Shown piece after piece: positions 10,990-21,462 of a DNA stretch of 33,695 bases. How positions within the stretch are numbered: the stretch's first letter is position 1; each line of letters opens with the position of its first letter. Position numbers and translations under genes: made by a program. Source of the DNA: Fragilariopsis cylindrus CCMP1102 (Eukaryota > Bacillariophyta > Bacillariophyceae > Bacillariales > Bacillariaceae); the NCBI GenBank assembly GCA_900095095.1, contig FMBT01000628.1, forward strand, positions 1 to 33,695, written 5' to 3'. The notes under the pieces were generated by a model. The model saw nothing but the letters and a program-made list of their open reading frames with translations. It did not search any database and was not told where the DNA came from.

Positions 10990-12171
10990 TATGATACTAT
11001 TATTTTTCTTGTTGTCTATTCACTTCGCGATGCAATCCTAATTGTAGAAAAGAGAAAGAGAAGAAGAAGACTAAGGTGCAGGCAGTGATGTGAAGTTGAT
11101 GCGCTTGCTTGCTTATGGATTTTCTTTCGCGGGTGAATGAAGGAATGAATGAATTACTCTCTTCTCTTGTGTTCGCTACACAGTACAGAACAGTACAGTA
11201 CGACGACACAAAAATAATGATTCTTCATTTATTTAAATAATACACAAGTCAAGTCAAGTACAGTAGAACTAACTGATCTGATCGGTTGCTTCTTGCTTGA
11301 TGATGTAAAGATACACTATTGATAGTAGGAACTGCATTGTACTATAGAAATTCAAAAAAATTATGTGATGGCGGGAAAAAATGAGCTGTACATCCAAAGA
11401 ATGACAATCTATGTACTGTTCATTTAATTTTTCTCGATACTACGCCCTGTCGTCCTCCCTAATTAATAAATGCGCGGCCCGTGCATGCGCAAACAGATAA
11501 AAATAATGCATACATATTATAATATTATTACGGTCATACATACTTCCTGCGCTATCGGTTGAAAATTAAGACGCGCGTTAACAAAATCTAAATAATGCCC
11601 AAAAATAACTAGCAAATACTAGTAAGACTATACATCATTCAACTGTGTGCAACTCTATCAATGAAGGATATCTTTCAAAATTAGAAGGTTCCATCTAAAG
11701 TATTATTCTACACAGATTTCATATATCAGCATTCATAAGGTTCTACCCTAGCATATTTCCTGCGGAATAGGCAACCTGATAGACTAAATTAGCATGTGTG
11801 AAATGCACGTTAAAAAAATCAAGATTAACCGTTGAACGTCGTAATACAAGCGCTAAATTTTCAAACGATAGCTCTGACTGGAGGAAGTACATACATAAAT
11901 ACATACAGTAATGAATTCGATGATTGATTCGATTCATTCATTCGAATTCTTTACTGAAACAGCAGGAGATTTTAGAACTAATGGAAAAGGCCCCGTGCAT
12001 GGCCGTGGACATACACTTTGTATGTTGTACTGTACTGTACTGTACTGTATGCTTTTACTTTTATTTTATATATATCGTTTAGTTAGTGTAACTATATTAT
12101 ATTATATTATACAGTACTTGTTGATGTTTGCTTTTTTGTATTGTCCATATTGTCAATATTTTACTATATTT
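10990..12171. other. Intergenic region holding the second MITE-like copy
   Basis: No gene is seen. The stretch upstream of the CCCH gene carries clustered ACAGTAC words (about 11177-11203 and 11252-11263). A MITE-like element follows at 11541-11889, then a GAATTCGA/GATTCGATTC cluster at 11911-11950 and a CTGTA repeat at about 12028-12050 just beyond the 3' end of the next gene. Confidence 0.5.
11541..11889 (+). mobile_element. Short non-autonomous DNA element (MITE-like) with TIRs and 6-bp TSD
   Basis: The left end reads TACTTCCTGCGCTATCGGTT. The right end, read on the minus strand, starts TACTTCCTCC and continues with GCTATCGTTTGAAAATTT, giving imperfect terminal inverted repeats. The word CATACA lies directly on both sides (11535-11540 and 11890-11895) and is a candidate 6-bp target-site duplication. 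The interior shares long blocks with the inverted copy at 767-1112. The length is 349 bp and there is no coding frame. Terminal repeats, small size, target duplication and more than one copy are what define a MITE. The superfamily is not clear. Confidence 0.75.
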
Positions 12172-13872
12172 TTATATCCAATAATGTGCTAATATATTAT
12201 GCTCACGTAATGAAGTAAAGAATTCCATAGAATCTTGTATCGATCCGGAATTAATCATGGTAGATTTCCATGCTGGACTTAATTCTTTCATGGCAATATG
12301 ATGTTCGAAATAAAAGATATCGACTAATTTTGTTAATTCTGGTATCTCTAATAATAATTTCGATAATTGAATTTCAATGGTGGGAGAATCAATATCTAAT
12401 TTTATTACAATAAAATCCGTTTCTTTATTATAGGTATCTAATATTAAACGTAATGGATTAGTATAGGATGTTATATTCGATGAGACACCAATATTATACC
12501 AATGATAGGCTGCTTTATATTTATTGGGTATCTGAACATTATACACTAAATTTGGATCCATTATTGTATACTCATAGCCATATATATGATCAAATTGTAT
12601 ACCAAATTTCGAATATAAATTTAATAATTGTAATGTGGGTGGTAATTCCAATTCTTTCGAACTATTATCATCAATATGATATTGCAATGATGCACCCATA
12701 TCAATAAATATAGTACGACTGTATTTATGGATTCGTTTTTTACAGATATTGACAAAATCATGTATTAAATAATCCAGATCTAATAAATGGTTATAATCTA
12801 AACTTAAATCATAGTAGCTATTACTGTATGAATTACTACTACTTGAACCATAACACAGTTCAGGACTCCGTAATGGGGGTAAAAGTGGTTCCATATATAT
12901 TCCATCACTTGATTTGGATAAATATGATGGATGAAATATATTATGACTCACAGTAGTATCAATAGTATTAGGATTTAAAGAATCACAAATGGCATCATTC
13001 TTATTATAATTTAGAGTATTATTATTTGGATTATGATCATGATCAATTTCATCATCATCAGTAAAATAATCTCTCAAATCATAGTATTGTTTCTGTTCGT
13101 CTAGTTTTATTTGTTGGCGTTGCTCTTGCTCTTGCTGTTGTTGTTGTTGTTTATTCTCATTATGATTTTCACCATCACCATTATTATTATTATTATTATT
13201 ATACTTCCATTGAAATTGTTTGGTATAGATATTATAATCTTGTAATTGAGAACGATAATTTTGTAACGCATTATATATTTTGGGGGTTGTGATTCGAGGA
13301 TTTCTCCATAGTTCACAACCACTTGGTAAGATATCAGTTAATTTATTATAATCAATATTGTCAAAATTCTTCCTAATGAATGATGGTATTAAATATGATA
13401 GGAATGATGATGGACGAAATTCGTTATTAGAGTCGTCGTTTGTATTTGTATTTATACTTACTATTTGACGATCATATTCCATTCTTACATTACTACGTCC
13501 ATTATTTACAATATAACTTTCTAATAATGATGGTTCATAGGAATACAAATTATTTTTATTTTGAGGTGGTGATGGATATTTTCGAAGTCCATGAGTTGAA
13601 GACGATTGTACGATCATTATTAATTCATCACTATTATGATTGTTCATGGTCGATAATAAAATTAATATAGAACAACAACAACAACAACAAATAATAAAAC
13701 CAATTTTCATAGTGAATAGAGATGTTTTACTACGTGACGATCGTAATGCCTTTTTCTTATCATTATTGTCGTCGTCATCATCACCATCCTGCTCTATTAT
13801 TACCACTGATGCATTATTATGATTGTCGTCGGCATCAGCATTATTAGGATGTCGTTTATTTAGCATTGCCAT
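12172..13872 (-). CDS. Type II membrane protein with FkbM-like methyltransferase domain
   Basis: A single exon of 566 residues. Residues 1-54 are cytosolic-type, with Asn/Asp runs and a basic patch. Residues 55-75 form one transmembrane helix containing six consecutive Cys (62-67), so a Golgi/ER type II topology is likely. A low-complexity stem region (about 215-250) follows. The C-terminal ~180 residues look like a divergent Rossmann methyltransferase: IFIDMGAS (388-395) fits the SAM-binding motif, then IYGYE, FIVIKLDIDSP (about 487-497), VDIFYFEHH (517-525) and the ending HNILAHYWI. The KLDID..FFEHH pattern recurs in uncharacterised algal and oomycete proteins related to FkbM methyltransferases; that is recalled, not searched. 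The substrate is unknown, possibly a glycan or lipid in the secretory pathway. The Cys run could be palmitoylated. Confidence 0.75.
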   Translation of the reverse strand: MAMLNKRHPNNADADDNHNNASVVIIEQDGDDDDDNNDKKKALRSSRSKTSLFTMKIGFIICCCCCCSILILLSTMNNHNSDELIMIVQSSSTHGLRKYPSPPQNKNNLYSYEPSLLESYIVNNGRSNVRMEYDRQIVSINTNTNDDSNNEFRPSSFLSYLIPSFIRKNFDNIDYNKLTDILPSGCELWRNPRITTPKIYNALQNYRSQLQDYNIYTKQFQWKYNNNNNNNGDGENHNENKQQQQQQEQEQRQQIKLDEQKQYYDLRDYFTDDDEIDHDHNPNNNTLNYNKNDAICDSLNPNTIDTTVSHNIFHPSYLSKSSDGIYMEPLLPPLRSPELCYGSSSSNSYSNSYYDLSLDYNHLLDLDYLIHDFVNICKKRIHKYSRTIFIDMGASLQYHIDDNSSKELELPPTLQLLNLYSKFGIQFDHIYGYEYTIMDPNLVYNVQIPNKYKAAYHWYNIGVSSNITSYTNPLRLILDTYNKETDFIVIKLDIDSPTIEIQLSKLLLEIPELTKLVDIFYFEHHIAMKELSPAWKSTMINSGSIQDSMEFFTSLREHNILAHYWI

Positions 13873-14340
13873 GGTTAATTTTAACTTGTTTGTACTTGTG
13901 CTGTATTGCTACAATATTACTTTATTCTATTATACTGTGTGAATTGTACTGTGTACGTATACAATGCAATGCTTTTAGAGAAGAGAAAATGATTATTTTT
14001 TATTTATTTATTCTCATCGTCGTAAAAGTAACTGTTCTAAAGATTTTTATATCTCCTATTCCCAATAATACTACTTCAAGTACCAGTAACTTTTAACGGT
14101 AGTACAAGTACATTATATAAAATTCAACCGTGGTTGTATTTTTCCACGATAGGCCTGTAAAAAAAATTAATACCCCCTGCGCAGGATGGTGGATTTCATA
14201 GTAAATAATCCACCCATGGTTGTTTGAAAAGTTGATTATTCAACCCCTGTTATTTGTGAGTAAAACTGAAAAATTCAACCTCAAAAAAATTCTGGTGCGC
14301 GCGACAAAACCAATAAAAAATAGTGCACTGTACTACTAGT

Positions 14341-14367
14341 AGCTAGCTAGCTAGCTAGCTAGCTAGC
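14341..14367. repeat. TAGC microsatellite
   Basis: About seven consecutive tetranucleotide units of the self-complementary phase AGCT/CTAG. Confidence 0.9.
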
Positions 14368-15093
14368 AGATAGCAGATAGCACTCACTGCAAGTAGCAAG
14401 CCCAGCTAACACTACATCTAACTTACTACACCATCTACAGTACAGCAATTTACTATAACACTATCAACCATACTGTAAATACTTAAGAATCAAATATAGC
14501 AGTGGTACCAATGATAAAATTAACAAAGGAAAAAGCTTAAATTATTAATAGTTAAAAGTGTTGAGATACAATAATTGCAACCCTGTTGTTGTTATGAGGT
14601 TATTGTTTGGTTGTTATGATTACGTAATGCTTGAAGATACTATGGATATATGGATTTGTATTTTATTCACTGATAGCTAATTAACTTGTCCATTATCACT
14701 TACCTACTGTATAAATTCTACAATAAATAATGAGAGACAAGGTGACACAATGTGTAAACAACATATCATCTCTCATCAATTGTCAGCCCCACACTAATCA
14801 GCTTTATATCTTTTATTGTTGTGAAGAAGCGATGTATGCAGATGTCATAATGTTCGTGACACAAAAACCTCACACAGGACCCATCATAAATTGAACCCCC
14901 AGCAAAAAGTAAATTCTTCAGTGAAGAAACAGTGAGATGATGGGGAGGATGATGAAAACAAAATACCAACAACTCATGTCTAACTTCATCATATACCAGT
15001 TATCACTAGCATATTACCTTTTAAAATACAGATACTAAACTAGAGCTATCTTTATCTATTATTGATTACCCTATCTATAGTTGCACTACAGGC

Positions 15094-15510
15094 TGATTGT
15101 TCATGGCGTTACATTTTGTAGGGTTATTGTTCATGGCGTTACATTTGGTAGGGTTTCGTTAGGATGCATACACAAGCACCGCATATTATCTAGTGTTTTT
15201 TCTCCGTATGTTACCAAACCTATGTCTGCGCCGCAAAACACAGAAGAATATTTATTTAGATATGTGTATGATGCATGTTTTCGGTTAGGATACATACACA
15301 AACACTGTATATCATCTAGTGTATTCCCTCTGTATAATACCAAACCTATATCAGCGCAAAAATACAATAGCATGTACCTTGATATTTTGTGTGATTCATC
15401 ACATTTTTTTTGGTTTGCTTCACTGGGATGCATTCTCAAACAAGGTGTAGTATCTAACATAGCTATTTGCACTTCCATTCTGGTGAAAGATCTTTTGAGG
15501 AGTACCTTGT
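15094..15510. repeat. Degenerate tandem duplication, ~30-bp and ~135-bp periods
   Basis: First, a ~32-bp unit (ATTGTTCATGGCGTTACATT) occurs twice, at about 15098 and 15130. Then a ~135-bp unit repeats: GGATGCATACACAAGCACCG..ATCTAGTG..CCAAACCTATGTCTGCGC at about 15160-15232 and GGATACATACACAAACACTG..ATCTAGTG..CCAAACCTATATCAGCGC at about 15296-15357. A third weak start, GGGATGCATTCTCAAACAAG, lies at about 15424. Both strands stay open through the units, so coding cannot be excluded, but no family is recognised. Confidence 0.65.
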
Positions 15511-16238
15511 GAAGCGTAACAGTACTACGGTACTAAGGGTAGTTATTTTCACTTAAGAAATGACATGTAATTTAGCAGTGTAATTACTAGTAAAAATTAG
15601 TTTTGATTCACAGTTGTTTTACTAGTGCTTTCTACTGGTTAAATTCTCTTAGTGCTTTTTACGTGTTATTTATGGTTGAATTTAGCGTTGATTTTTTTGT
15701 AAATACACCCACAGTAGCAGGTCGAAAATTCGTCCCATAACGACCGATTTGAATCAATTGAGTCGAGTGAATCAATCGAGTGAGTCGAGTCGTCTATATT
15801 ATTTTGATTCTTCGCTTGCCTGGAAAGTTCCTTTTTTCACATCTCACACATACACGGTACTACGACTATTTACTGTACATACAGTAGTAACGTTACTCCT
15901 CGTACTATTAACAATCACATCTTCGCTCTTTTGTGCGTCGCTCAACTTGCTCAACTGCATGCGCTCAGATCGCTCAAATCTTCTCTTTTTTCGGTTCTTG
16001 GGCGGTAGCATAAAAAAATATAAACAAGAAGCAACCCGCCGAAGCATTTTATTATTATTTTACCATTAGTACTTTCCTGGAAAACGAAAACGAAAAAGAA
16101 GATTTATACGTTGCTGGCTGTCGTAATATATTTAGTATTTATCTTATCGTCGTTTGCCGCCCGTTTCAGTACTCTAAATCAGCGAGGAGATAGAGCGAAC
16201 GACTTGACTCTGCCTTTTATTAATAATAATTATTTATT

Positions 16239-17540
16239 ATGGGACAACCACGACGTAAATTACATACTATTAAATTACGTGAGAGTGGACGTCAAATCAA
16301 ATATTATATTGATGGACCAATGGAATTCGAACAAAATCCTTCTTTAATTAGATCAGATGCTGCAATTGGAATAGACAAATGTAACATCGACAAATGTTAC
16401 CCAGAATATCCTTTATTAATCAGATCAGATTCGGCAAATGCAGATGATGAATCATCAAAATATCAAAATTTACCTGTAATATTTGCCTTCCATGGTATGT
16501 ATTTAAGTGGTGTATCATTATTACAAGATGAAACACCAGATAATAGACCATCGACATATATTGTGATTGCTATTAATCGACCAGGATATCATGGTTCGTC
16601 CAATGTTGAAATTGGAGAATACAGTTATGTCGATTTTGCAAATGATATCAAAGAAATTGCTGATTCATTAAATATTCTAAAATTTGGTGTGGTGGGTCAT
16701 TCCAGTGGTGGACCAAATACCTTAGCCTGTGCCAGTATATTAGGTCCATCACGTGTAACAGCATTTGCTACATTAGCATCGGATCCGGAATATTATCAAT
16801 ATGAGGATATTGGTACAGGACATGATGGTTGGTTAATGGATTGTTTTATTGGAAATTGGTTACCACGTATATTATCAATAGTAATACCCTGTATTGGTAT
16901 GAATGTCTCCAATGGTATGAGGAATGATTATAGAATTGAACGGATCCAATATCCATTTAATATTGAAGAAACAATTACACAAAAATCAATAATTTTCATA
17001 GCGGAAAATGATAAATTATTACCACGTCATATATCCACACGTGTATATGATAGTTTAAGTAGTAGTAATAATTCGGAATTAAAAATTATACCAAATATTG
17101 GTCATATGGAATTATTAGAAGATAAAGTATTAAATATGACATTTTTAAAAGTTATTGAATTAGGAGAATTACGTTCTGATCATACTGATACTGATACAAC
17201 AAATAATGATAATACAAATAATAATACAAATGATGATAATGGTACTACTACAAAGGAGGACGAGGATAATACAAATAAAAAATCAAAGGAGGACGTGGAG
17301 GATACAAAAGAGGATGTGGAGGATGAACAAGAATTACAGGAGGAGCAACAGAAACAAAATCAAGAACCACAGGTATCATCATCGACAGTAACAGCATCAA
17401 CAGCAACAGCAACGAAAACAATAGATTTAATTTTGTCTACAACAGATGATGATGCATTAAAGTCAGTTGATAATACTACTTCTGTTACTAGTAGTAATAA
17501 AAGTATTCGATTTTCTAATACTACAAATGATGAATGTTGA
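16239..17540 (+). CDS. Alpha/beta-hydrolase fold protein
   Basis: Probably a serine hydrolase (esterase, lipase or epoxide-hydrolase-like); the substrate is unknown. It is a single exon of 433 residues. FAFHGMY (83-88) gives the HG oxyanion strand. RPGYHGS (114-120) fits the conserved loop after strand beta-4. GHSSGG (153-158) is the nucleophile elbow with Ser155. ENDKLLP places the acid at Asp258, and IGHMELL places the base at His289. The full triad is therefore present by about residue 310, normal for the family. Residues 311-433 are a host-style low-complexity tail of Asp, Thr, Asn, Glu and Gln. An internal near-repeat (SLIRSD at 35-40 and LLIRSD at 59-64) lies before the core. No signal peptide or membrane helix is evident. 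The start at 16239 is the first ATG of the frame. It is divergent from the membrane methyltransferase-like gene. Confidence 0.85.
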   Translation: MGQPRRKLHTIKLRESGRQIKYYIDGPMEFEQNPSLIRSDAAIGIDKCNIDKCYPEYPLLIRSDSANADDESSKYQNLPVIFAFHGMYLSGVSLLQDETPDNRPSTYIVIAINRPGYHGSSNVEIGEYSYVDFANDIKEIADSLNILKFGVVGHSSGGPNTLACASILGPSRVTAFATLASDPEYYQYEDIGTGHDGWLMDCFIGNWLPRILSIVIPCIGMNVSNGMRNDYRIERIQYPFNIEETITQKSIIFIAENDKLLPRHISTRVYDSLSSSNNSELKIIPNIGHMELLEDKVLNMTFLKVIELGELRSDHTDTDTTNNDNTNNNTNDDNGTTTKEDEDNTNKKSKEDVEDTKEDVEDEQELQEEQQKQNQEPQVSSSTVTASTATATKTIDLILSTTDDDALKSVDNTTSVTSSNKSIRFSNTTNDEC

Positions 17541-18435
17541 ATATAACATGAATGCTGAAATGAGATGAGATGAGATGCATGAATGATGCATGATGACGAC
17601 AATGATAATGATAATGATATTGTCCCGGTGAGTATATAGGAAAAAAAAGTTGATATGATGCATACATATATTAACGTGTAAGGAAACATACCAGGCATGC
17701 CATGACATGCCATCATAGTATGGGAGCATGCCCATTGGTTTGAATAAAATAAAATAGAAAAATTAAATCAAATTAAATATTCTAGAGTTCTGTAGTACTT
17801 TACTCGTACTGTACGGCAGGTTATATATATATAGATTAGACTACTGTAGTGACGGGCGCCCAATACTGACAAAAACAATCGATATCGGTAGTCAGTCAAG
17901 TCTAGCGCTACAAACTACCTTCTTGTCGGTTCTGAAAATTATCTTCAAATTGCGCCGATCTCAAGTTAAGGTAATATGAGGGTGGGGAGTCAGAAATTTT
18001 TGGTGGCGCAATTTGGAATTGGTTCCTTGTTGTCTTATATAGACAACATGTAAGTGCTCTAGTATTAGCACCTAAATTCACTAGTAAATCATTTAGCGCG
18101 GGTTTCAAAAGATCCACGTGGCGCGCTTTTTTATATCTTTTCTACATCGGATGGAGATTATTCATTTTTCCCCTAGTAATTCAACTCAAACCGACCTCGT
18201 GGGACTTTGGAGCACTAGAGTCGATCCACCTAGCTATATGGGTTGATTTCGTTCTGTATTTGACTTAATTTATAGTTCACCCTGGTATTATTGGTGAATA
18301 AATCGTTGTCATCCATGCACCTACCTCCACACCATCTATTCCTTTTACGATACTGAAGGGATGCACCAAAAAACTAGTAAAGCGGCGCGTGCGGCCATTC
18401 AGTGGGTTTTGGTGACGAATTTACGAGCAACCTAT

Positions 18436-18469
<34 letters not shown>

Positions 18470-19009
18470 AGTGGCGTAGTGCAAGCTATCTCCTGTACTA
18501 GCAGCTAGCTAGCATCGATCCATATTATGATGCTATCGAATTCTTGATAGATTTGAATTGAATTGAATTAATCGATACGAATCGCATCGAATTCGAATTC
18601 GATGATACGAATCAATCGAATCGGCAAGCATCTACACTGATGGTATGGAATATGGAAAAGAATTGTAACCTTTTAGTTGTTTTTACAGATAGTTTTATCA
18701 TTATTTTTATTATTTTTATCATCTAATTAATTAATTATAATGACTGAAGGCGTCCAGTCAGCGATCCTCTCTACTTGAAAACATTATTGTGTTGTTTATT
18801 TACGTTGAACCGGAGGCGTCCGGTTTTAATTTCGTTTTTTGTCGATCCTCTCATCACAGTGAAAGACAGAGAGAGATAACGAAATATGAGCTTTCGATCT
18901 CATTCTCCATCCTGATCTCATTTTCTTTCTCTCTATCTCTCTCTCTTGATATTCAAACCCTTCCTCCACTTTTCTTCCTTTTGAATATCTGTTTCTTTGC
19001 TAATCTAAA
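17541..19009. other. Convergent intergenic region
   Basis: No gene is supported. A 69-codon minus-strand frame at 17908-18117 has balanced composition but no recognisable motif. A (TG)15 tract lies at 18439-18468, a GAATTGAATT/CGAATTCGAATTCG cluster at about 18547-18622, a perfect 7-bp hairpin (AACCGGA, loop GGCG, TCCGGTT) at 18808-18825, and a CTCTCT/TTTCTT-rich tract at about 18900-18985 near the multicopper oxidase 3' end. Confidence 0.5.
18439..18468. repeat. (TG)15 microsatellite
   Basis: Fifteen uninterrupted TG units. Confidence 0.95.
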
Positions 19010-21462
19010 CTAATCATATGTCTTTGATTTTAATTCATTCATTTTAACCACAGAGTAATCTGATGATCGTTGTCGTCGTCTATTATTACATATAATATAG
19101 TATAGCAATAGTATAGTTATACCTACTATAATACCAATACCACCACCAATTAATAATGGTATATGATCTTGCCAATGAAATATAATATCAGGTGCACCAA
19201 TAAATAATGTGGCCATCATACCAGTATCTTCATGTGCTAAGAAATGACAATGAAACACCGTCTTTCCAGTATAATTTTTATATTGTACCCATATCCGTGT
19301 CCGACCATTGGGTGGTATAACCACTGTATCACGCCAGACATTTTCAGTAAAATTCATGACTTCAGCCAGTACAGGATATTTATCAGTAGATAATTCAGAT
19401 CCCATTTCTTTTACTTGAAAACGATTGACATGTATATGAAACTGCAAGTTGTTTTATTTTTGTTTCCATGATGATATTGTATTGGATTAGTAATTGTAAA
19501 CGAGAGAGGATAGAGGAGGGGGGGGGGGGGGGCGACGCATACGTTAGTTGTATAGATCTATTTTGCATTCAGGAACGGTCCTGTACCGTACGCATGCGAC
19601 GACGACGATTACGGCGATGACGACGAAAATGACGTAAACAACGTCCGGTCAGACCATTCAAAACAGCCGAAACAATCGAGTACAGTAAGTAACAAAATAT
19701 ATAAGGTAACAAAATTGTAACTTACAGGATGTACATTATGATTGGCATTAATTAAGATATACTCAATAGCATCACCAGGATTCGCATAAAAATTAATCTC
19801 ATTGGGACTATAACTATGTCCATTGACATAATATTGTGGAAATGGTACTTGATTCCGATTAGCACCCATCGAAAACACAATGATTTCTGTTTTCACAATT
19901 TGATGTGAGTGGATGGTTTCCTCTTTCGTATATCCTGGTGTAAATATCATATTTGGAATATCAATATTTGATGGTTGTTGTTGTTCTTGGGAGGAGGAGG
20001 AGGATAATGCTTCTTCTGCTTCTGCTTCCTCTGCTTCTACATCATCATTATCAATATCATTTTGATTATCATCCACAACATTAATGATAGCTAGTAATTG
20101 ATCATGTGGATGTCCATACATATCAAAAAATTGCATTCCTTGGATACCCTGTTGACTAATGACATATTTCCCGGTTTCATTAAATTGTAAGAATAATTCT
20201 TCACGTTGACCACCTGCTACTACAATAATATTCCGTTGGATGGGATTGCCAGTGTAGGTCACACCATCGGAGGCTATTTGATAAAATGGTATCGATTCTG
20301 TTTTCCAATCAGCTTGAGAGTAATCTTTTCCTTCGATATATTTATAAATAATAAAAGTATTTTCATTTTCAATTGTCGCACACAAGACACGTAAATGTAA
20401 TATTTGATTGACCATCACATTATCAAATAGTGGTGTGATTTCACCATTGACTAAAAATGGATGTATTTTCGATAATGTCGTTTGTCCTAATAAAAATTCA
20501 TCGACTTCAATATTATGTTGTGGATGTTGATGTTGATGATGATTATTATCATCAGTATCAGTAGTTTTATTGGTGATATCTTGAAATATTGGATCCCAGA
20601 TTACAAATTCACGACTATCGAGTATATTATATTTTGTCTTCAATTCTTGTTCGAATGTACCTTGGATATATAATAATCCCATCATTCCACTCCATAATTG
20701 TATAGCACTCGATCCATGTAAATGTGGATGATACCAATACATACCATCAGGATGATCGTTCGGAATCTGAAATTTGTAACAATAACATTGTCCTGGATCA
20801 ATGGCAATATGAGAGGCTTCTGGATTATGTGTCCCGACAGGATCAAACATATGTACAGCAATATCTAAACCATGTAAATGTAAATTAGTAGCATCAAATG
20901 ATTTTGGTAGATTATTCTCGTCGACTTCCATTAATTCAGGTGACGACACCGGATTTTTATAATATTGATACTTAATCTTTTCACCAGGTACCACCAGTCT
21001 TGACCAATAATCATAAATTTCAACTGGATTGGGACTGATATTTTTAGTTTGTTCTGGATATAATTCATTTCGAAATTTTATATATAAACTTTGTCCTGGT
21101 TTCACATACATAGTTGGTCCCATATGATTAGAGTCACCTTCCGGTATTTGTCCAGTTTTTTTATTAGGACGTGCAAATGTTCGACCACGATACGTGTAGT
21201 TTCCAAAATTCATTTTCATTGTTTGAACACTGGCAATTAATTCATAATTGACATCACCACCATTACATGGATCATTACAATCAATAAAATCAGTACTATC
21301 AGTTGGGGGTGTTTTACTTGAACTTGTACGTGGTAGTGGTGCTTTTGCTGCTGCGACGACGAATGAAGTTAAATCGAAAGCAAATAATGTGATAGTCAAT
21401 AACACAAACACTTGAGAAGGACGACGACGAGATGAACGTAAGGAAGAAAACATCATCATCAT
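19010..21462 (-). CDS. Membrane-anchored multicopper oxidase (laccase/ferroxidase-like), two exons
   Basis: This enzyme couples one-electron oxidation of a substrate to reduction of oxygen to water. Exon 1 is 19726-21462 (579 codons) and exon 2 is 19010-19441. The 284-nt intron (19442-19725, GTAAGT..TTGCAG, phase 0) splits the copper motif NVHP|FHIHVNRFQV. The 722-residue product has an N-terminal signal peptide (about 16-40), HLHG (195-198), YHPHLHG with H245, H247 and H249, HPFHIH (578-583), and HCHFLAHEDTGM with Cys644, His649 and axial Met654. All four copper-binding motifs are therefore present. Residues about 673-696 form a transmembrane helix with a basic cytosolic tail, so the catalytic domain faces outside or the lumen. 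An acidic low-complexity insert lies at about 465-500. Membrane anchoring recalls Fet3-type iron oxidases, but Fet3-specific residues were not checked, so laccase activity is equally possible. Confidence 0.93.
19518..19532. repeat. G15 homopolymer inside the multicopper oxidase intron
   Basis: Fifteen consecutive G on the plus strand, so a C15 tract in the minus-strand transcript. Confidence 0.9.

Larger units (their letters stand above)
13873..16238. other. Long divergent intergenic region without a supported gene
   Basis: The region lies between two divergently transcribed genes. It holds a GTACTGTGTAC word at about 13946, a TAGC microsatellite at 14341-14367, a tandem-duplicated segment at 15094-15510, scattered ACTAGTAAAA words at about 15586-15630, and a GAATCAATTGAGTCGAG-type cluster at about 15750-15795. 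Frames of 100-143 codons overlap the tandem duplication on both strands, so they are not called. Confidence 0.5.

Noticed and set aside
11911-11950. Palindromic GAATTC-rich cluster as a structured RNA
   Set aside because: The word repeats are too short and irregular to define a stable conserved fold; better described as a sequence cluster.
17908-18117. 69-codon minus-strand frame of balanced composition
   Set aside because: No motif or neighbour supports it; the region also contains small inverted words (TCAAATTGCGCC and GGCGCAATTTGG), which suggests repeat debris.
19442-19447. TTG start for a separate 145-residue oxidase protein
   Set aside because: The frame begins inside the intron acceptor; splicing gives HPFHIH, so it is exon 2 of the multicopper oxidase.
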